Shown: positions 9,836 to 19,879 of the stretch, piece after piece
Numbering within the stretch: the first letter of the stretch is position 1
How the letters are laid out: each line of letters opens with the position of its first letter
Source: Rachicladosporium sp. CCFEE 5018
Taxonomy: Eukaryota > Ascomycota > Dothideomycetes > Cladosporiales > Cladosporiaceae
Direction: 5' to 3'
NCBI GenBank assembly: GCA_002077045.2
Contig: KZ111142.1
Coordinates: forward strand, 740,797 to 781,865
DNA length: 41,069 bases
Position numbers and translations under genes: made by a program
Notes under the pieces: generated by a model
Database searches by the model: none
The model's input: only the letters and a program-made list of their open reading frames with translations
What the model was told of the DNA's origin: nothing

Positions 9836-10970
9836 ATGGCACCTCGAATAAATCTGCCGCCTATCACGCGCGCCCTCCTCCTGATTCTCATCGCCCTCTC
9901 CACCCTCAATGCCACTCTGCGCTTCCAGAAGTGGTCGACGAGCACCTCCGCCGCGGACCAAGCCAAGCCTAGCACCGTCAGCTACCTGACTTCCCCACGA
10001 TGGGCCATCCCCTATCTGGTCTTGATCCCCTCGAAGTCGATCATATACCCATGGACGTTCCTGACAAGCGCCCTGATCGAGAATAACATCGTGTCACTGG
10101 CCATCTCTGGAGCGGTCCTATGGTTTGGAGGACGATATCTGGAACGCGCGTGGGGCGGTAGGGAGTACACGAAGTTCGTGCTTTTCGTGACCATGATCCC
10201 GAATATTGTCACGTTCTTCATCTACGCGCTATGGCATGGCGTACGGGGCTACTCGCCGCCGAGGTAATACTTTCGCCTGATCCATGTCTCGACCATGACT
10301 GACCTCTCACAGCGCAACTCCTATCAACGGCCTGCTCGCGCTTTCCGCCTCCTTCCTCGTCTCGCTCAAGCAGCTCGTCCCAGAGCACACCGTATCAGTC
10401 GCGCGATCCATGATCAGCATTCGGCTCAAGCACTTGCCAGCACTTTTTGTGCTAGCTAACATGCTTTCTGGTCCTTTGCTTGGCACCGACACAGCTTTCT
10501 GGCTCTCGCTCTTCGGCTTTTACACCGGCTGGATCTACTTGCGCTTCTTCCGACTCGCTGACATCGGCACGGCGGAATCTGCGTCGAGCGCAGAAGGTGC
10601 GACAATGCGAGGCGATCCGAGCGAGACGTTTGCGTTCGTGTCGTTCTTCCCGGAGATCGTGCATCCGTTCCTCGCGCCTGTGTGCAACCGTGTGTATGAC
10701 TTGATGGTGCAGCTCAAGCTCATTAGGCCGTTTCCGGAATTTGATGTGGAGAGCGTGAGCGCGAGCGCGGCAGCTAGGTCGGCAAGCGGTTTGCCTCAAA
10801 CTACTTCAGCGTCGGGCGACGGCGTAAGGACGATGGAGGCAGAGCGTCGAAGAGCACTAGCGTTGCGTGCGCTGGACGAGCGATTGAACGCTGCTCAGCC
10901 AGTGGCGACGCCCAGTGCAGTGCGACCATCTGATGACAGTGAGCCAGCGGCAAAGGAGGCGCAAGCTTAA
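9836..10970 (+). CDS. TMEM115-like rhomboid-related membrane protein (DUF1751), copy 1
   Basis: There are two exons, 9836-10263 and 10313-10970, split by a 49-nt intron (GTAATA donor, CTCACAG acceptor), giving 361 residues. The start is ATG 9836; the frame extends upstream only through non-ATG codons. Hydrophobic segments include residues about 11-29, a stretch around WAIPYLVLIPSK, VLWFGGRYLERAWGG, FVLFVTMIPNIVTFFIY and, in exon 2, the LFVLANMLSGPLLG and WLSLFGFYTGWIYLRFF segments. The E-R-A-W-G motif and overall order fit the TMEM115/DUF1751 family (yeast YOL107W), a Golgi-located rhomboid-like protein. I do not see a Ser-His rhomboid catalytic pair, as expected for this non-protease family. 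The C-terminal about 100 residues are hydrophilic and Ala/Ser-rich. Confidence 0.85.
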
Positions 10971-11398
10971 TCGTCTGCGCGACAGCAGAAGCATTGGGCT
11001 ACGCATCGAGGATGCACCAACAAGCGTGCAACATGCTCGCATTGCGAAAGTTCCACATTTCCACCTACTGAAGCTCACTCATTATTGCGCAGATACCGTC
11101 GCGTGCTAATCGCATCATGCCCTATGTTCATATGCCAATCTGGGAATGCAGGTAGGTATGAGCACGTTCATTACTCCCCATGGTTTTTCGAGGCTGCGGT
11201 GACATCCTGGCTTTGAGTTTGAACCTCGGCTTAAACACACCAAGCTCTCCACTTCGGGGAGGTCTACAGTTCCTTACACTACGAAACATAACAACACGAT
11301 TGCACAGATCACACTTACTTTCACAGAATTCACGACTAGCAAAGTATTAGCGTCTATTGACTCTCACACTATTCGACTTTGCTCACGTGTTCGCAATC
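10971..11398. other. Intergenic region between TMEM115-like and SDR genes
   Basis: This 428-bp stretch holds the TMEM115-like 3' region and the SDR promoter. The other copy (37067-37494) has the same length and differs by only a modest number of substitutions by eye. No open frame of note. Confidence 0.5.
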
Positions 11399-12342
11399 AT
11401 GGCTCACGCATCTTCGTCAGCGAATCTGACAACCGCGAACCTCTTCGACTTCAAGGACCATGTGTAAGTCCGATGTCTACCTCCAGCATACACTCGACTG
11501 ACAATCACTCCAGTGTTCTCGTCACAGGCGGAGCAACGGGGCTTGGCGAAATGGCAGCCCAAGCCTTCGTCCAGAACGGCGCCCGCGTAATAATCGCCTC
11601 GCGCAAGAAATCCGAGCTCGACAAAACCGCCGCACGCCTCAACTCCCTCGGACCCGGCCACTGCACGACCATAGTCGCCGACCTAAAAGACAAAGCCGGC
11701 TGCCTGGCCCTCTGCTCCGAAGTCCGCAAGCAAACCGACCGCCTCACAGTCCTGCTCAACAACTCCGGCGCAACCTGGGGCGCAGCCTACGATGACTTTC
11801 CCGAGTCAGGCTGGGACAAGATCTACGCGCTGAATGTGAAGGCCATGTTCTACACGACTGCGCATTTGCATGCAGAGCTCACGAAAGGCGCGACGGCTGA
11901 TATGCCGAGTAGGGTTATTAATATTGCTTCTATGGCTGGGGTGTCAACTGTGGATGTTACGACTGGGGCTACGGGCGGCTTGTCGGCGCCGGGCACGGGG
12001 ACGTTCTCGTATGGTCCGAGCAAGGCGGCTTGCATTCATTTGTCTAAGATGCAGGCGAGCAAGTTGATGCCGCAGCATGTTACTGTTAATGCGATTTGTC
12101 CTGGTGTGTTCCCGTCGAGGATGACGGCTTTTGGGATGGAGATGTTTGAGAAGACTCTTACGGCTGGGCAGCCAAGTGGGCGAGTTGGGAAGCCGGAGGA
12201 TTTTGCTGGGCTTGTGCTGTTTCTTAGTTCAAGGGGTGCTGGGCACATCACTGGCAATGCGATTGAGATTGATGGCGGGAGCACGCTTAGTGGGTGGAGG
12301 GCGGATGCGAAGGAAGTCGGGAGTGCGAAGGCGAAGATATAA
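11399..12342 (+). CDS. Short-chain dehydrogenase/reductase (classical SDR), copy 1
   Basis: Exon 1 (11399-11463) encodes 21 residues plus two bases; a 50-nt intron 11464-11513 (GTAAGT ... CTCCAG) leads to exon 2 (11514-12342), giving 297 residues. The intron-aware start is needed, because the first beta strand of the Rossmann fold (HVVLVTGG) is split by it. The cofactor motif is TGGATGLG (26-33). LLNNSG is the NNAG-equivalent, and the catalytic set is Asn129, Ser161, Tyr188 and Lys192 (SYGPSK). The C-terminal GNAIEIDGGSTLSGW matches the usual IDGG end. An NAD(P)H-dependent oxidoreductase of the FabG-like type is certain; the substrate is not. Codon usage flips near residue 140 from C-ending to G/T-ending codons in both copies. 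It flanks the copy-specific insert. Confidence 0.92.
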
Positions 12343-12781
12343 GGGAATTGAGATGGGGCTGGTTGTACCTTCGCTCCTCCGAACGTCTGAATGGTCCTGT
12401 GCTATCCTCATGCACGCCGAGAGCGTTCTACAACCTCGATTTAGCCGATGAGAGAGCATCTTACACGAGGCATGGTCTCGGATGTACATCGATCAACGGT
12501 TTATTATCATAGCAGAGTGTAGAGACGCTATGGCAACGAAATCACGCTACGGAGAATGTCTTCAGATTTACGGAATAGCGGAGGTAGGACGTTACCATTT
12601 GTGAGTATGATTGTGCCGCACTCAGGATGACCTTGACGACTCGGGCGTACCCGGGGATGGGTATCATGCTTTCGCCTGATTGACGATATAGTTCTTCCTA
12701 GCCATCTCATGGTCGCTCCTCTTCGGAGCAATCGTGGCACGAGGCAGGCTGACTACAGGCTTACAGACCTAGTGTCTGCAA
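12343..12781. other. Intergenic, left part of the copy-specific segment
   Basis: This 439-bp stretch lies between the convergent 3' ends of the SDR and the Zn2Cys6 genes. I see no domain-bearing frame and no repeat. Confidence 0.5.
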
Positions 12782-14850
12782 TCACACCATCACCAGTGTG
12801 TTGAGTTGCTCCCATGGCATGTTTGATGGTGTCAACCATTGCTGCGGTTGAATCTGATTCGATAAGGCATCCCAATCAAACTCGTCAGACAGTTCGTTGG
12901 TCAGGCCGGTCGACAGTGGCGGTGTGATCAGTGGTGTAGTCTCTGTTTGCGCTCGAGCACTGTGCTGGTCAGCGTCCAGGTTTGACGACTTGAGCGTATG
13001 GAAATCACTTACTAAAGTCGGCAGAGTATCGGATGTGCTTTTGCGCACAAGGGGCTGAGCTCACTCATGACCTGGAAACAGGCTAGTGATCTCTGCAGTA
13101 GTTCATGCTGCTCGACCGATTCTTGCTCCGACAGGGACACGCGGAGTAATGCGATCACGACAACAGCTGCATGGAAGGCGTGAAAGCTACCGAGACCACG
13201 ATTGTACCACTTAAATGGCGCCAGTCTCGGACAACTCTCGAATTCCTGGTGTATGGCTAAGATCCGCTTGGCTTCTTGAAGACTTCGTTCGCGAGACCAG
13301 CGAATTGACCCGTCACTGACTCGATTGTCCGACATCGTATGCTGATGTAGCAACAAGGCGAGGTGGCCGGAGTAGCTGTACAAGATGTTCAGGTGTGCGT
13401 AATGATACGCTGGCATCTGATCGGAGCTACTATTCTCCATGTATCGAGCGTGCCAGCCTCGCTGCTCAGCCTGGATCCTAGCGTCCAACGATGGGACAAC
13501 GTAGACATCGGGCTGTGGTGTCGAGAGCACCGACTCGCAGATCTCGGTGCATAGATCGTATAGACGGAACTTGGCTAGAAGGTAGGTCATCTGCGAAGGT
13601 TGGTCCGTCCGGCTAGTGGTATTCAATGTTATGTCACAATCGTCGACATCAGCCGGCGCTCGTGCATCGGACTGAAACATGAATCGCGACGAAGCTACAT
13701 TACCCATGGTAGCGTTTTGCTGGGTGTATAGCATCATCAGTGCGGCCCAGCATCTCCGTCTCTGCTCTTTCTCCACGTTGTCAACATCGAATGCGTCGGG
13801 ATCCACATGGCAGCCGATGCTGACAGCTATGTTGCATGCTAGGCCAATCAAAGACCATGTCGGGCCATGGGTATGACTTATACTGTAAATCAAGACCACC
13901 AAAGCTTGCACAGTGGTGAGGTTGTTGTTCCAGAGGTAGTTGTCAGCCTCAAGACATTTCATCGCCAACGCACGATATCGAGCGGTGAGGTCCGCGGTAC
14001 GGTCGAAAGCTGTTCGCTTCCGGCTGAGATCAACAAGAATGTGGCTATCGTGCGATAGTGCCAGCACCGCCGTAGCAAGGGTCGTATACAGTAACGCTAG
14101 CCACGACAAAGATACCGATGTGGGATCCCCTTCGAAAGACTGGTATTGGCTTTGAAAGATCGGGTCGTGTAGAACGTGAAATAGCGATGCAAAGGAGGTC
14201 AGATAAACCTGGACAAGCTCCTTACAATCTGATTTGGACGGTAGCCCAGATATGAGCACGTCTCTGTCCACAGTGCTACTGAACGCAGGAGGCCATGTTG
14301 CATCGATCGCCAGGTCCTCCCCGGTGACGGTGCCGCCATCCAGGGGGTTAAGTCCGGAGGCCCAGTTTGAGGAATATGGTACAAATTTCACATAACCATT
14401 GCCATGAGTTCGGAGCACGCCAGACAGATGCTTCTTTGCTTGCGTGGTCGCGAACCGAAGATGGCTACCTGCCTGTCCTGCGCTGGAGAGACGCTGCCCT
14501 TCTGTAGGCGGAGACGCTTGGGTGCGGTCAGATCTGGGTTCGCCATTGCTGGTTCGTAGTAGTTGCTCAAGTCGTTGCACTCTGTCTGCGAGACTGTCGC
14601 TGCCTGTATCGAGTGGGGAGCTTGATGAGGCGCTGGCGGAAGGCGACAGCGGAGCATCTACTCGCATTCGTCCATTGGCAGATGCGCGATGGGATGAGCG
14701 GCGGGTGGCCGTGGCGTACTGGCATTGGATGACTGGCACTCCACGATGGATGCAGCTCCCGCACGGTGTGCCATCGCGTGGGCAGCGAATCTTGCGGATC
14801 CGACAAGGTTCACAAGAGATCGGAAGGCGTCGATTGCGGACGGCGGACAT
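12782..14850 (-). CDS. Zn2Cys6 transcription factor with fungal-specific regulatory domain
   Basis: Two exons, 14850-13013 and 12959-12782, are joined over a 53-nt intron (GTAAGT donor, GCTGACC branch, CACAG acceptor), giving 671 residues. ATG 14850 is the start; the frame upstream begins only with TTG. The zinc cluster is Cys13, 16, 23, 30, 33 and 43 with the basic RIRKIR loop, followed by a coiled-coil dimerisation stretch (LADRVQRLEQLLR). The middle region (FASLFHVLHDPIF onward, with IGLACNIAVSIG and the RRRCWAALMMLY signature) is the fungal_trans domain. The short second exon is acidic and Pro/Gln-rich (DEFDWDALSNQ), an activation-domain-like tail. As the only regulator in the copy-specific segment, it is the natural pathway activator, but that is inference. 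Confidence 0.92.
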
Positions 14851-15539
14851 GATCGCGAGACGACAACCCACAACCTGGGTGTATTGCGGAGACAATGGAG
14901 GAGATGGAGGAGATGAAGGAGATGAAGGAGATGGAGGAGATGGAGGCGGAGGAACGCGGAGTTCAAGTCCGGAAGGTCGGCTGGCGCGCGGGGAAAGCGG
15001 CGGAGATCAGATCAGCCTTTGTCGTCGACACCTTCGTAGCTCTGCGAGCTTGCCCACGGTCCCCCTCTGGTACCTGGATTGCGTGTCCCCATCGACGGAT
15101 CCGGGCCCAATACGCCGATAATTGCCACATGAGCGTGCAGTATGACTGGGGCCTCAGGCACCCACCAGGAGAGAACAATTGTGCGGTCTGGAATACGCGC
15201 GGTCAGAATTACGTCGATCAATCATTGATAGCCTCTTCCAACGCTCTGGGTATTCTCAGTGAGAAGCAGCCTGTCTCAATGCATTGATCATGTGCATCAC
15301 AACAATGGACTGGCCTTGTAGAGCACTGCGGAGAAGATATCGCGAGATGCACACCAACACGCACTCGCTCTCACCGAAACAGTAGACGCAATACGGAACT
15401 CCCGGCAAGCGTTATAGTAGCATAAGGCTCTTCAGATTCAAGGAGGAGCAGATGTACAATACTGATCATACAGCACTATCGTCACGACTCTGGCCGGTCT
15501 TGCGAGTCTGGACACTTTCCAGGCGAAGGAACAGTCCTC
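14851..15539. other. Intergenic region upstream of the Zn2Cys6 gene
   Basis: This 689-bp stretch lies between the regulator start and the amidohydrolase stop (both minus strand). Apart from the purine-rich microsatellite at 14895-14953 I see nothing gene-like; several short frames read through the repeat. Confidence 0.5.
14895..14953. repeat. Purine-rich GGAGAT/GAAGGA microsatellite
   Basis: Imperfect repeats of GGAGATGGA and GGAGATGAA units cover about 59 bp, starting about 45 bp upstream of the regulator ATG, i.e. in its 5' leader or core promoter. One strand is almost pure purine. Length variation here could affect expression. Confidence 0.8.
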
Positions 15540-17357
15540 CTAGTACTGCTTCTGCATTGGCCTCTTCACCTCCGCATGCTCGAGGTCCGGAACAATGACA
15601 TGCTTATTGCCATCCTGACCAGACACTGGTGGCGCAACATATTCTTTCCTGCCAGCCTTGTGCACTCGGCCATTGATGCAAATGACCTGCAGCTTGTCAT
15701 GATCTTGCAAGACCTTGATATCCTCCAATGGATTGCTATCGACAAGAATGCAGTCGGCATAGTAGCCAGGCTGGATACGACCGAGCTCGTGCGATTGCAT
15801 CATGAGCGCAGCTACGCCTCGCGTTGCTGAGATGATGGCTTCATGTGGTGTGAAACCTAGCAGCGTAACGAAATGTTCAAGGTCCCTGGCATATGTACCA
15901 TGGGGTGTCCAGGCGAACCCATAATCTGATGATCGTCAGCAGAGTCCATGCTGCACGAATGCGGGAAACCTGGTACGTACCACCGCCTGGAAGTACCACA
16001 ATGCCACGCCTGTGCATCTCCCGCAGCCCTGCGATAGCGGCATCGAGCTCTTTGGCGTAGCCCACCGACTCGGCTTTGGAGTGAGGATATCCAAATGCTT
16101 CAGCCTCGTGCAACGTCGCGATAAGCCAGTTGATGGCAGGTGCAACGACGTGCTTCGTTTTAGCCTCCTCGAGCATGTCAATTCCTGCAAGATGGTCAGA
16201 GCCTGCTTCGCTACACGCCGTGCGCCAGGACTCACCTTCGTCGTCGATATACGACGCATGAAAGACCACGTCCACGCCGTGCTTCACGCCTGATCTGTTG
16301 GTAAGCGCGGTGATTCAACCAAACTATCAAGCTCTGACTTACACATCTTCACAGAATCTCTTGCTCTAGCGTGTGCGCATAGACGTTTCCCTAGCTTATG
16401 TGCCTCGTCTATACATGCTGCGGTCTCCTCATCCGTGAAGTAGCAGTCCTGGGCAGACCTGATCTCGGTGATCTGTACACGAGGTCAATAATCAGATCGC
16501 AGGGAGAAGGCAATTATGCCACGAGTACGCACTTCCTCGCCCGACATACTGAGCTTGATGTTGTCGACACCAAGCTCGACATGCTCGCGAATGACCTCAC
16601 GCATCTCGTCCGGTCCGTCCGCGAAAGCTGTGATACCGCCAACGAGCTCGCCGCCCCTGCGAGCCATCTCTTGGCCATTTGCAAGATATCGAGGACCCGG
16701 GATGTCACCAGCGTTGATGGCATCTCGGATTACGACGTCGAGACGTCTCTTCGCTGCTGCTGCGCCAAAACACCTTACATGGTGTTAGTCTTAACCTATG
16801 GATCGTAACATGTCGCACTTACATAGTATAGCCGCTATCGAGGAAGCATTGCGCACTTCGCATTGTCAGGAGAGTGTGCTCTTCAACCCCGAGATCACCC
16901 AATCGATCTAGGTCGCCGCCATTCCACGAGAAGTGCGTGTGAGCATCTCCAAGACCTGACATCAACGTCCGGCCCCGACCATTGAATACTCTCACTTTCG
17001 GGTCATTCTTGAGGCTATCAACGTCCGAAACCTTGCCGACTTCTTTGATTCGCTCGCCTGGACGAACGGCCTTTAGTATTCCGTCGAGCTCGCAAGAGGC
17101 GGGTGCAACTTACCTTCAATCAGAACGTCTCCGTGGTATGGCTCGCGTACCGTTGAGTCGAGGATGTTGACGTCGAGAAACAGGATCTTGGATTGATCGT
17201 GGGTTCCAAAGATCTCATATCGCTTTGGCTGTAAATTGTCTGCGAAGTGAACAGCATCGATCCATTCGATGTTCCGAGGGGTGCCTTTCAATTTGCAAGG
17301 CGGATTGTTGGTCTCGAGAGGCCAAGAGACTGGTGGCTCTATGCGTGAGGGAGACAT
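15540..17357 (-). CDS. Amidohydrolase-superfamily metal-dependent hydrolase, seven exons
   Basis: Six introns fit exactly: 17058-17113, 16774-16822, 16473-16532, 16290-16342, 16185-16235 and 15926-15980 (56, 49, 60, 53, 51 and 55 nt). The spliced frame is 1494 nt, 497 residues, from ATG 17357. The fold starts with VLIEGERIKEVGK and the metal motif DAHTH (in GLGDAHTHFSWN). Then come INAGDIPGPRYLANGQE, NIKLSMSGEE (candidate bridging Lys), KRLCAHARARD (His), GVDVVFHASY (His), a DYGFAWTPHG segment carrying the expected late Asp, and the C-terminal beta-sandwich return PGYYADCILVDSNPLEDI. This is the imidazolonepropionase/prolidase-like type, which hydrolyses cyclic or linear amide bonds. It lacks a signal peptide, so a cytosolic role is likely. 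Substrate unknown. The 51-nt intron keeps frame and could be misread as coding. Confidence 0.9.
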
Positions 17358-18085
17358 CTTTGTGTTCGGTCTGCTGCACTTGGTAGCGTGCAAGTTCAAC
17401 ACATCGTGCTTCAACACCTATCCACACGACTTGTAGTCTTCCTTGTGGTAATATACTCACAATCAATGATCAGTCCATGCTTCCAAGACTGCAGTCTGGA
17501 CCTCCAAGTGGCTTCCTAACCCCGCTCCCGTCTCGAACCTACGTGTCACTATACCCGAACGCCTTTCGAGGCGATCTTTGGTTGTACCATGTATCTAGTA
17601 TTCTTCTCCGCGAGGCCGACCGCCATCTCCGCTCTGCGAAAGCGTTCCTTCGCCCGAGATACAATACCCCGGACGGGAGGAGATGTGGATCACGTGGGAC
17701 TACAATAGACATTGCTAACATTACACAGTCGTCGGAGCCTGACTCCGCTGCTCAAACAGTCTGTAGGCGCGCCTATGCTATGACGGGGACGCCTGTAATG
17801 AGAAGATGTATGCTCCGACATTGATGAGGTAGCAGATTAGGCAGTAGTGGCCTTGTCCTGATTTGGGACTCTCGTAGACACGGCAAACCATTTGGTCACT
17901 ATTGCAGGTGCACACATAGCAGCACAGGAACGCCTTCAGATCATCGGAGAAGCAACGATACGACATCGAGATCGATTACGACACTGGAACCCCGGGAAGC
18001 GATCTTGTCGCTCAAGAAACTCGCCGACGGCAAACTTGCTGAAGCTGATCGCCGGATACGAAGCTAGATCAGTGTCATTTGCAGA
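17358..18085. promoter_or_regulatory. Divergent promoter region, amidohydrolase and cytochrome b5 genes
   Basis: The 728 bp between divergent starts hold no clear gene. A CACGTG E-box lies near 17692-17697 in a G/C-rich patch. A 101-codon minus-strand frame (17936-18241) overlaps the cytochrome b5 start and is judged a shadow. Confidence 0.45.
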
Positions 18086-18586
18086 ATGGGTTGGGTGAGG
18101 GTAGTACGCAACGGTCGTAATGCGGAGGACAGTGTCGACGCTCGATCTCAGGGTCAATCCAAAACCATCTTGAAGACCGAACACGCCGTTCATGTCGAAG
18201 TATTCGACATCACGCCTTCTTCGAAAAACAACGATACGCAATATCCTTTCCAGCCAGTCACGTTGTCAGTCGATGCGCTACCATATATCGAGCCCGATGT
18301 AGTGCGCAATATCAAAGGCGACTCTACAAAGATGTGGCTCGTGATCGACAGCATCGTGTACGACTGCACCACTTTCGTCAATGAGCATCCAGGCGGGGAA
18401 TCATTCATCACGAGTTTTCAAGGCGAAGACTGCTCGTGGCAGTTCAAACGCTTTCATAGCTCGGCTCATATGAGAGACTTCGGGCAGCCACTCAGGATTG
18501 GCCGGACCAGTGGTATATGCAACAGGTTTAAAGAGAGGCCACGGCTTGTTGGACTTCGGGGCTTCAATCGGTCGGATGAATGGTAG
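18086..18586 (+). CDS. Stand-alone cytochrome b5-like heme-binding protein
   Basis: A single exon encodes 166 residues from ATG 18086. The cytochrome b5 fold covers residues about 66-145: DALPYIEPDVV, then MWLVIDSIVYDCTTF, the heme motif HPGG with axial His101, and the second His124 in FKRFHSSAHM, followed by PLRIGRTSG. The N-terminal MGWVRVVR start and the C-terminal FKERPRLVGLRG segment resemble a family of small fungal cytochrome b5 proteins, which supports this start. No membrane anchor is visible, so it is probably soluble. It would pass electrons to an oxygenase, desaturase or reductase, but no such partner is coded in the segment. Family is clear, role inferred. Confidence 0.82.
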   Translation: MGWVRVVRNGRNAEDSVDARSQGQSKTILKTEHAVHVEVFDITPSSKNNDTQYPFQPVTLSVDALPYIEPDVVRNIKGDSTKMWLVIDSIVYDCTTFVNEHPGGESFITSFQGEDCSWQFKRFHSSAHMRDFGQPLRIGRTSGICNRFKERPRLVGLRGFNRSDEW

Positions 18587-19027
18587 TGCAACAAGACTCT
18601 CCCGGTGTGTATCATTCTCTGAGGCTCCACAAATCTTTCGTGAGCCTTATAATAGCCGAAAGTTATCTTTTACATACCTCCGCGCCTCCTGGAGTCTGGC
18701 GATCCCGAGGGGCAGACCTTACGCTCTGAGGAACGATCCTCTGCGTCCTACGAACAGACGGTCTAGTGCCGCACTATCGGGAAGACATGCCGAGGGGTGG
18801 ACCCTTATGCAGATGCTCCATAAGCGTAGTAGTGAACGCAATATTGCACTACTGGTGATTTGGATAGTCGCACAAGGCTCTTCAGGCTCTTGGACGAGCG
18901 GAGGTAGCAACGCATTGCGTGAGACCTCGAATGATACAACGCATCGCAAATGATCTACATGACTCCAAGGAGCAGCTTCTTCACTCATACACTTTGCCGT
19001 ACTTCGATCCTGCCAGGGCGCACCCAG
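18587..19027. other. Intergenic region between convergent cytochrome b5 and transporter genes
   Basis: The 441-bp stretch contains only short frames without domain resemblance. No repeats or RNA gene recognised. Confidence 0.5.
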
Positions 19028-19879
19028 TTACTCTTGCTTGTACATTGGGAAGGTAGGAAGGTTGATTGGAGTCAAGCCACCAGCGAATAAACCTGCGCAA
19101 CCGGCCCAATCTGCGTCACCCATAGCGTCAGTAAACGTTTCACGAGACAGATCGTCATCCAGACTTACAGCTGAAGAACGCCACGACGAAGCCGACTGAA
19201 TTGGCGGCGACGAGGATGCTGCTACTTGCCAGCATGTAGCCAACAGCGAGAAGCTAGAGCTCGATGTCCAGGAAAAAAAGCGTCAAGAACAACACCCAAG
19301 AGCTACGCATGGCTGCGATGGTGAAGATGACCGTAAGGATGAACCATGCCCAGCAGTACATCCCCAAAGCATTGTAGAACTCGCCGACCAGTAGTCCATC
19401 TGGACCCGTATACGATGCTATAATGCCAGTTCCCGGGATGAATATCATCGCGTAGGAGAAGTTGAACGCGGCGTAGGAGGGGAAGACGGTGGCACCGAAT
19501 GAATTGCCTGTCCGTGTTAGCACCTTAGATGCGTCGTTTGTAGGAGATAAGTGAGGCACTCACCGGCCACAAATTCCATGATACCTGAGATATACTGGCA
19601 GATGCCGCCGAAGAACAGCAGGACTCCGACAAGAACATTGGGCGTCCCGATACCGCGAGCGTGTACACCCAGGATGGAGATAAGGAAGATCCCCGTTGCG
19701 AACGAGAGCAAACCCAAGGGAGCCGGGTTGGCGAACGTGCGATGGGTCACTGGTAGGGATGGTTGGGACTGGTCTGCGATGTGTCCGCCCGCGGTGCGAA
19801 GGCGTTCGAGTTGCTTGGTGTCACCATCGCCGGCTTCTGTCTTGTCGGCGTAGTCGTAGCTTTCAGTGGTAGGAGACAT
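19028..19879 (-). pseudogene. GPR1/FUN34/YaaH-family carboxylate transporter with an internal stop codon
   Basis: Introns at 19508-19563 (56 nt) and 19111-19168 (58 nt, TACTGACG branch) give a 246-codon frame from ATG 19879 to TAA 19028-19030. The N-terminal signature FANPAPLGLLSFA and six hydrophobic segments, e.g. VLVGVLLFFGGICQYISGI and MYCWAWFILTVIFTI, identify an acetate/monocarboxylate transporter of the Ady2/Ato1 type in the plasma membrane. The end LTPINLPTFPMYKQE also fits. TAG at 19254-19256 replaces codon 190 within the helix FLTLFFLDIEL-LLAVGYML, removing the last 55 residues. A 42-nt GTG...TAG intron could remove the stop but would delete a transmembrane core, so nonsense mutation or sequence error is more likely. 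Confidence 0.78.

Larger units (their letters stand above)
2089..12342. repeat. Large duplicated block, copy 1 (pairs with 28169-38438)
   Basis: The same five genes in the same order and orientation occur again at 28169-38438. Coordinates differ by 26080 at the left end and by 26096 at the right end, so there are few indels. Homology stops abruptly at the SDR stop codon. Interior differences are substitutions with a few small indels, by eye a few percent in genes and more in introns. It pairs with a second collinear segment (22968-25321 with 38705-41069), so the whole is one collinear block interrupted in copy 1 by about 10.6 kb. Confidence 0.95.

Noticed and set aside
15425..15437. Shared 12-mer (AAGGCTCTTCAG) near 15425 and 18875 as a cluster motif
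   Set aside because: One shared 12-mer in 10 kb is within chance expectation, and the second position lies in a 3' intergenic region.
17936..18241. 101-codon minus-strand frame opposite the cytochrome b5 start
   Set aside because: It overlaps the N-terminus of a well supported gene on the other strand, and has no recognisable motif.
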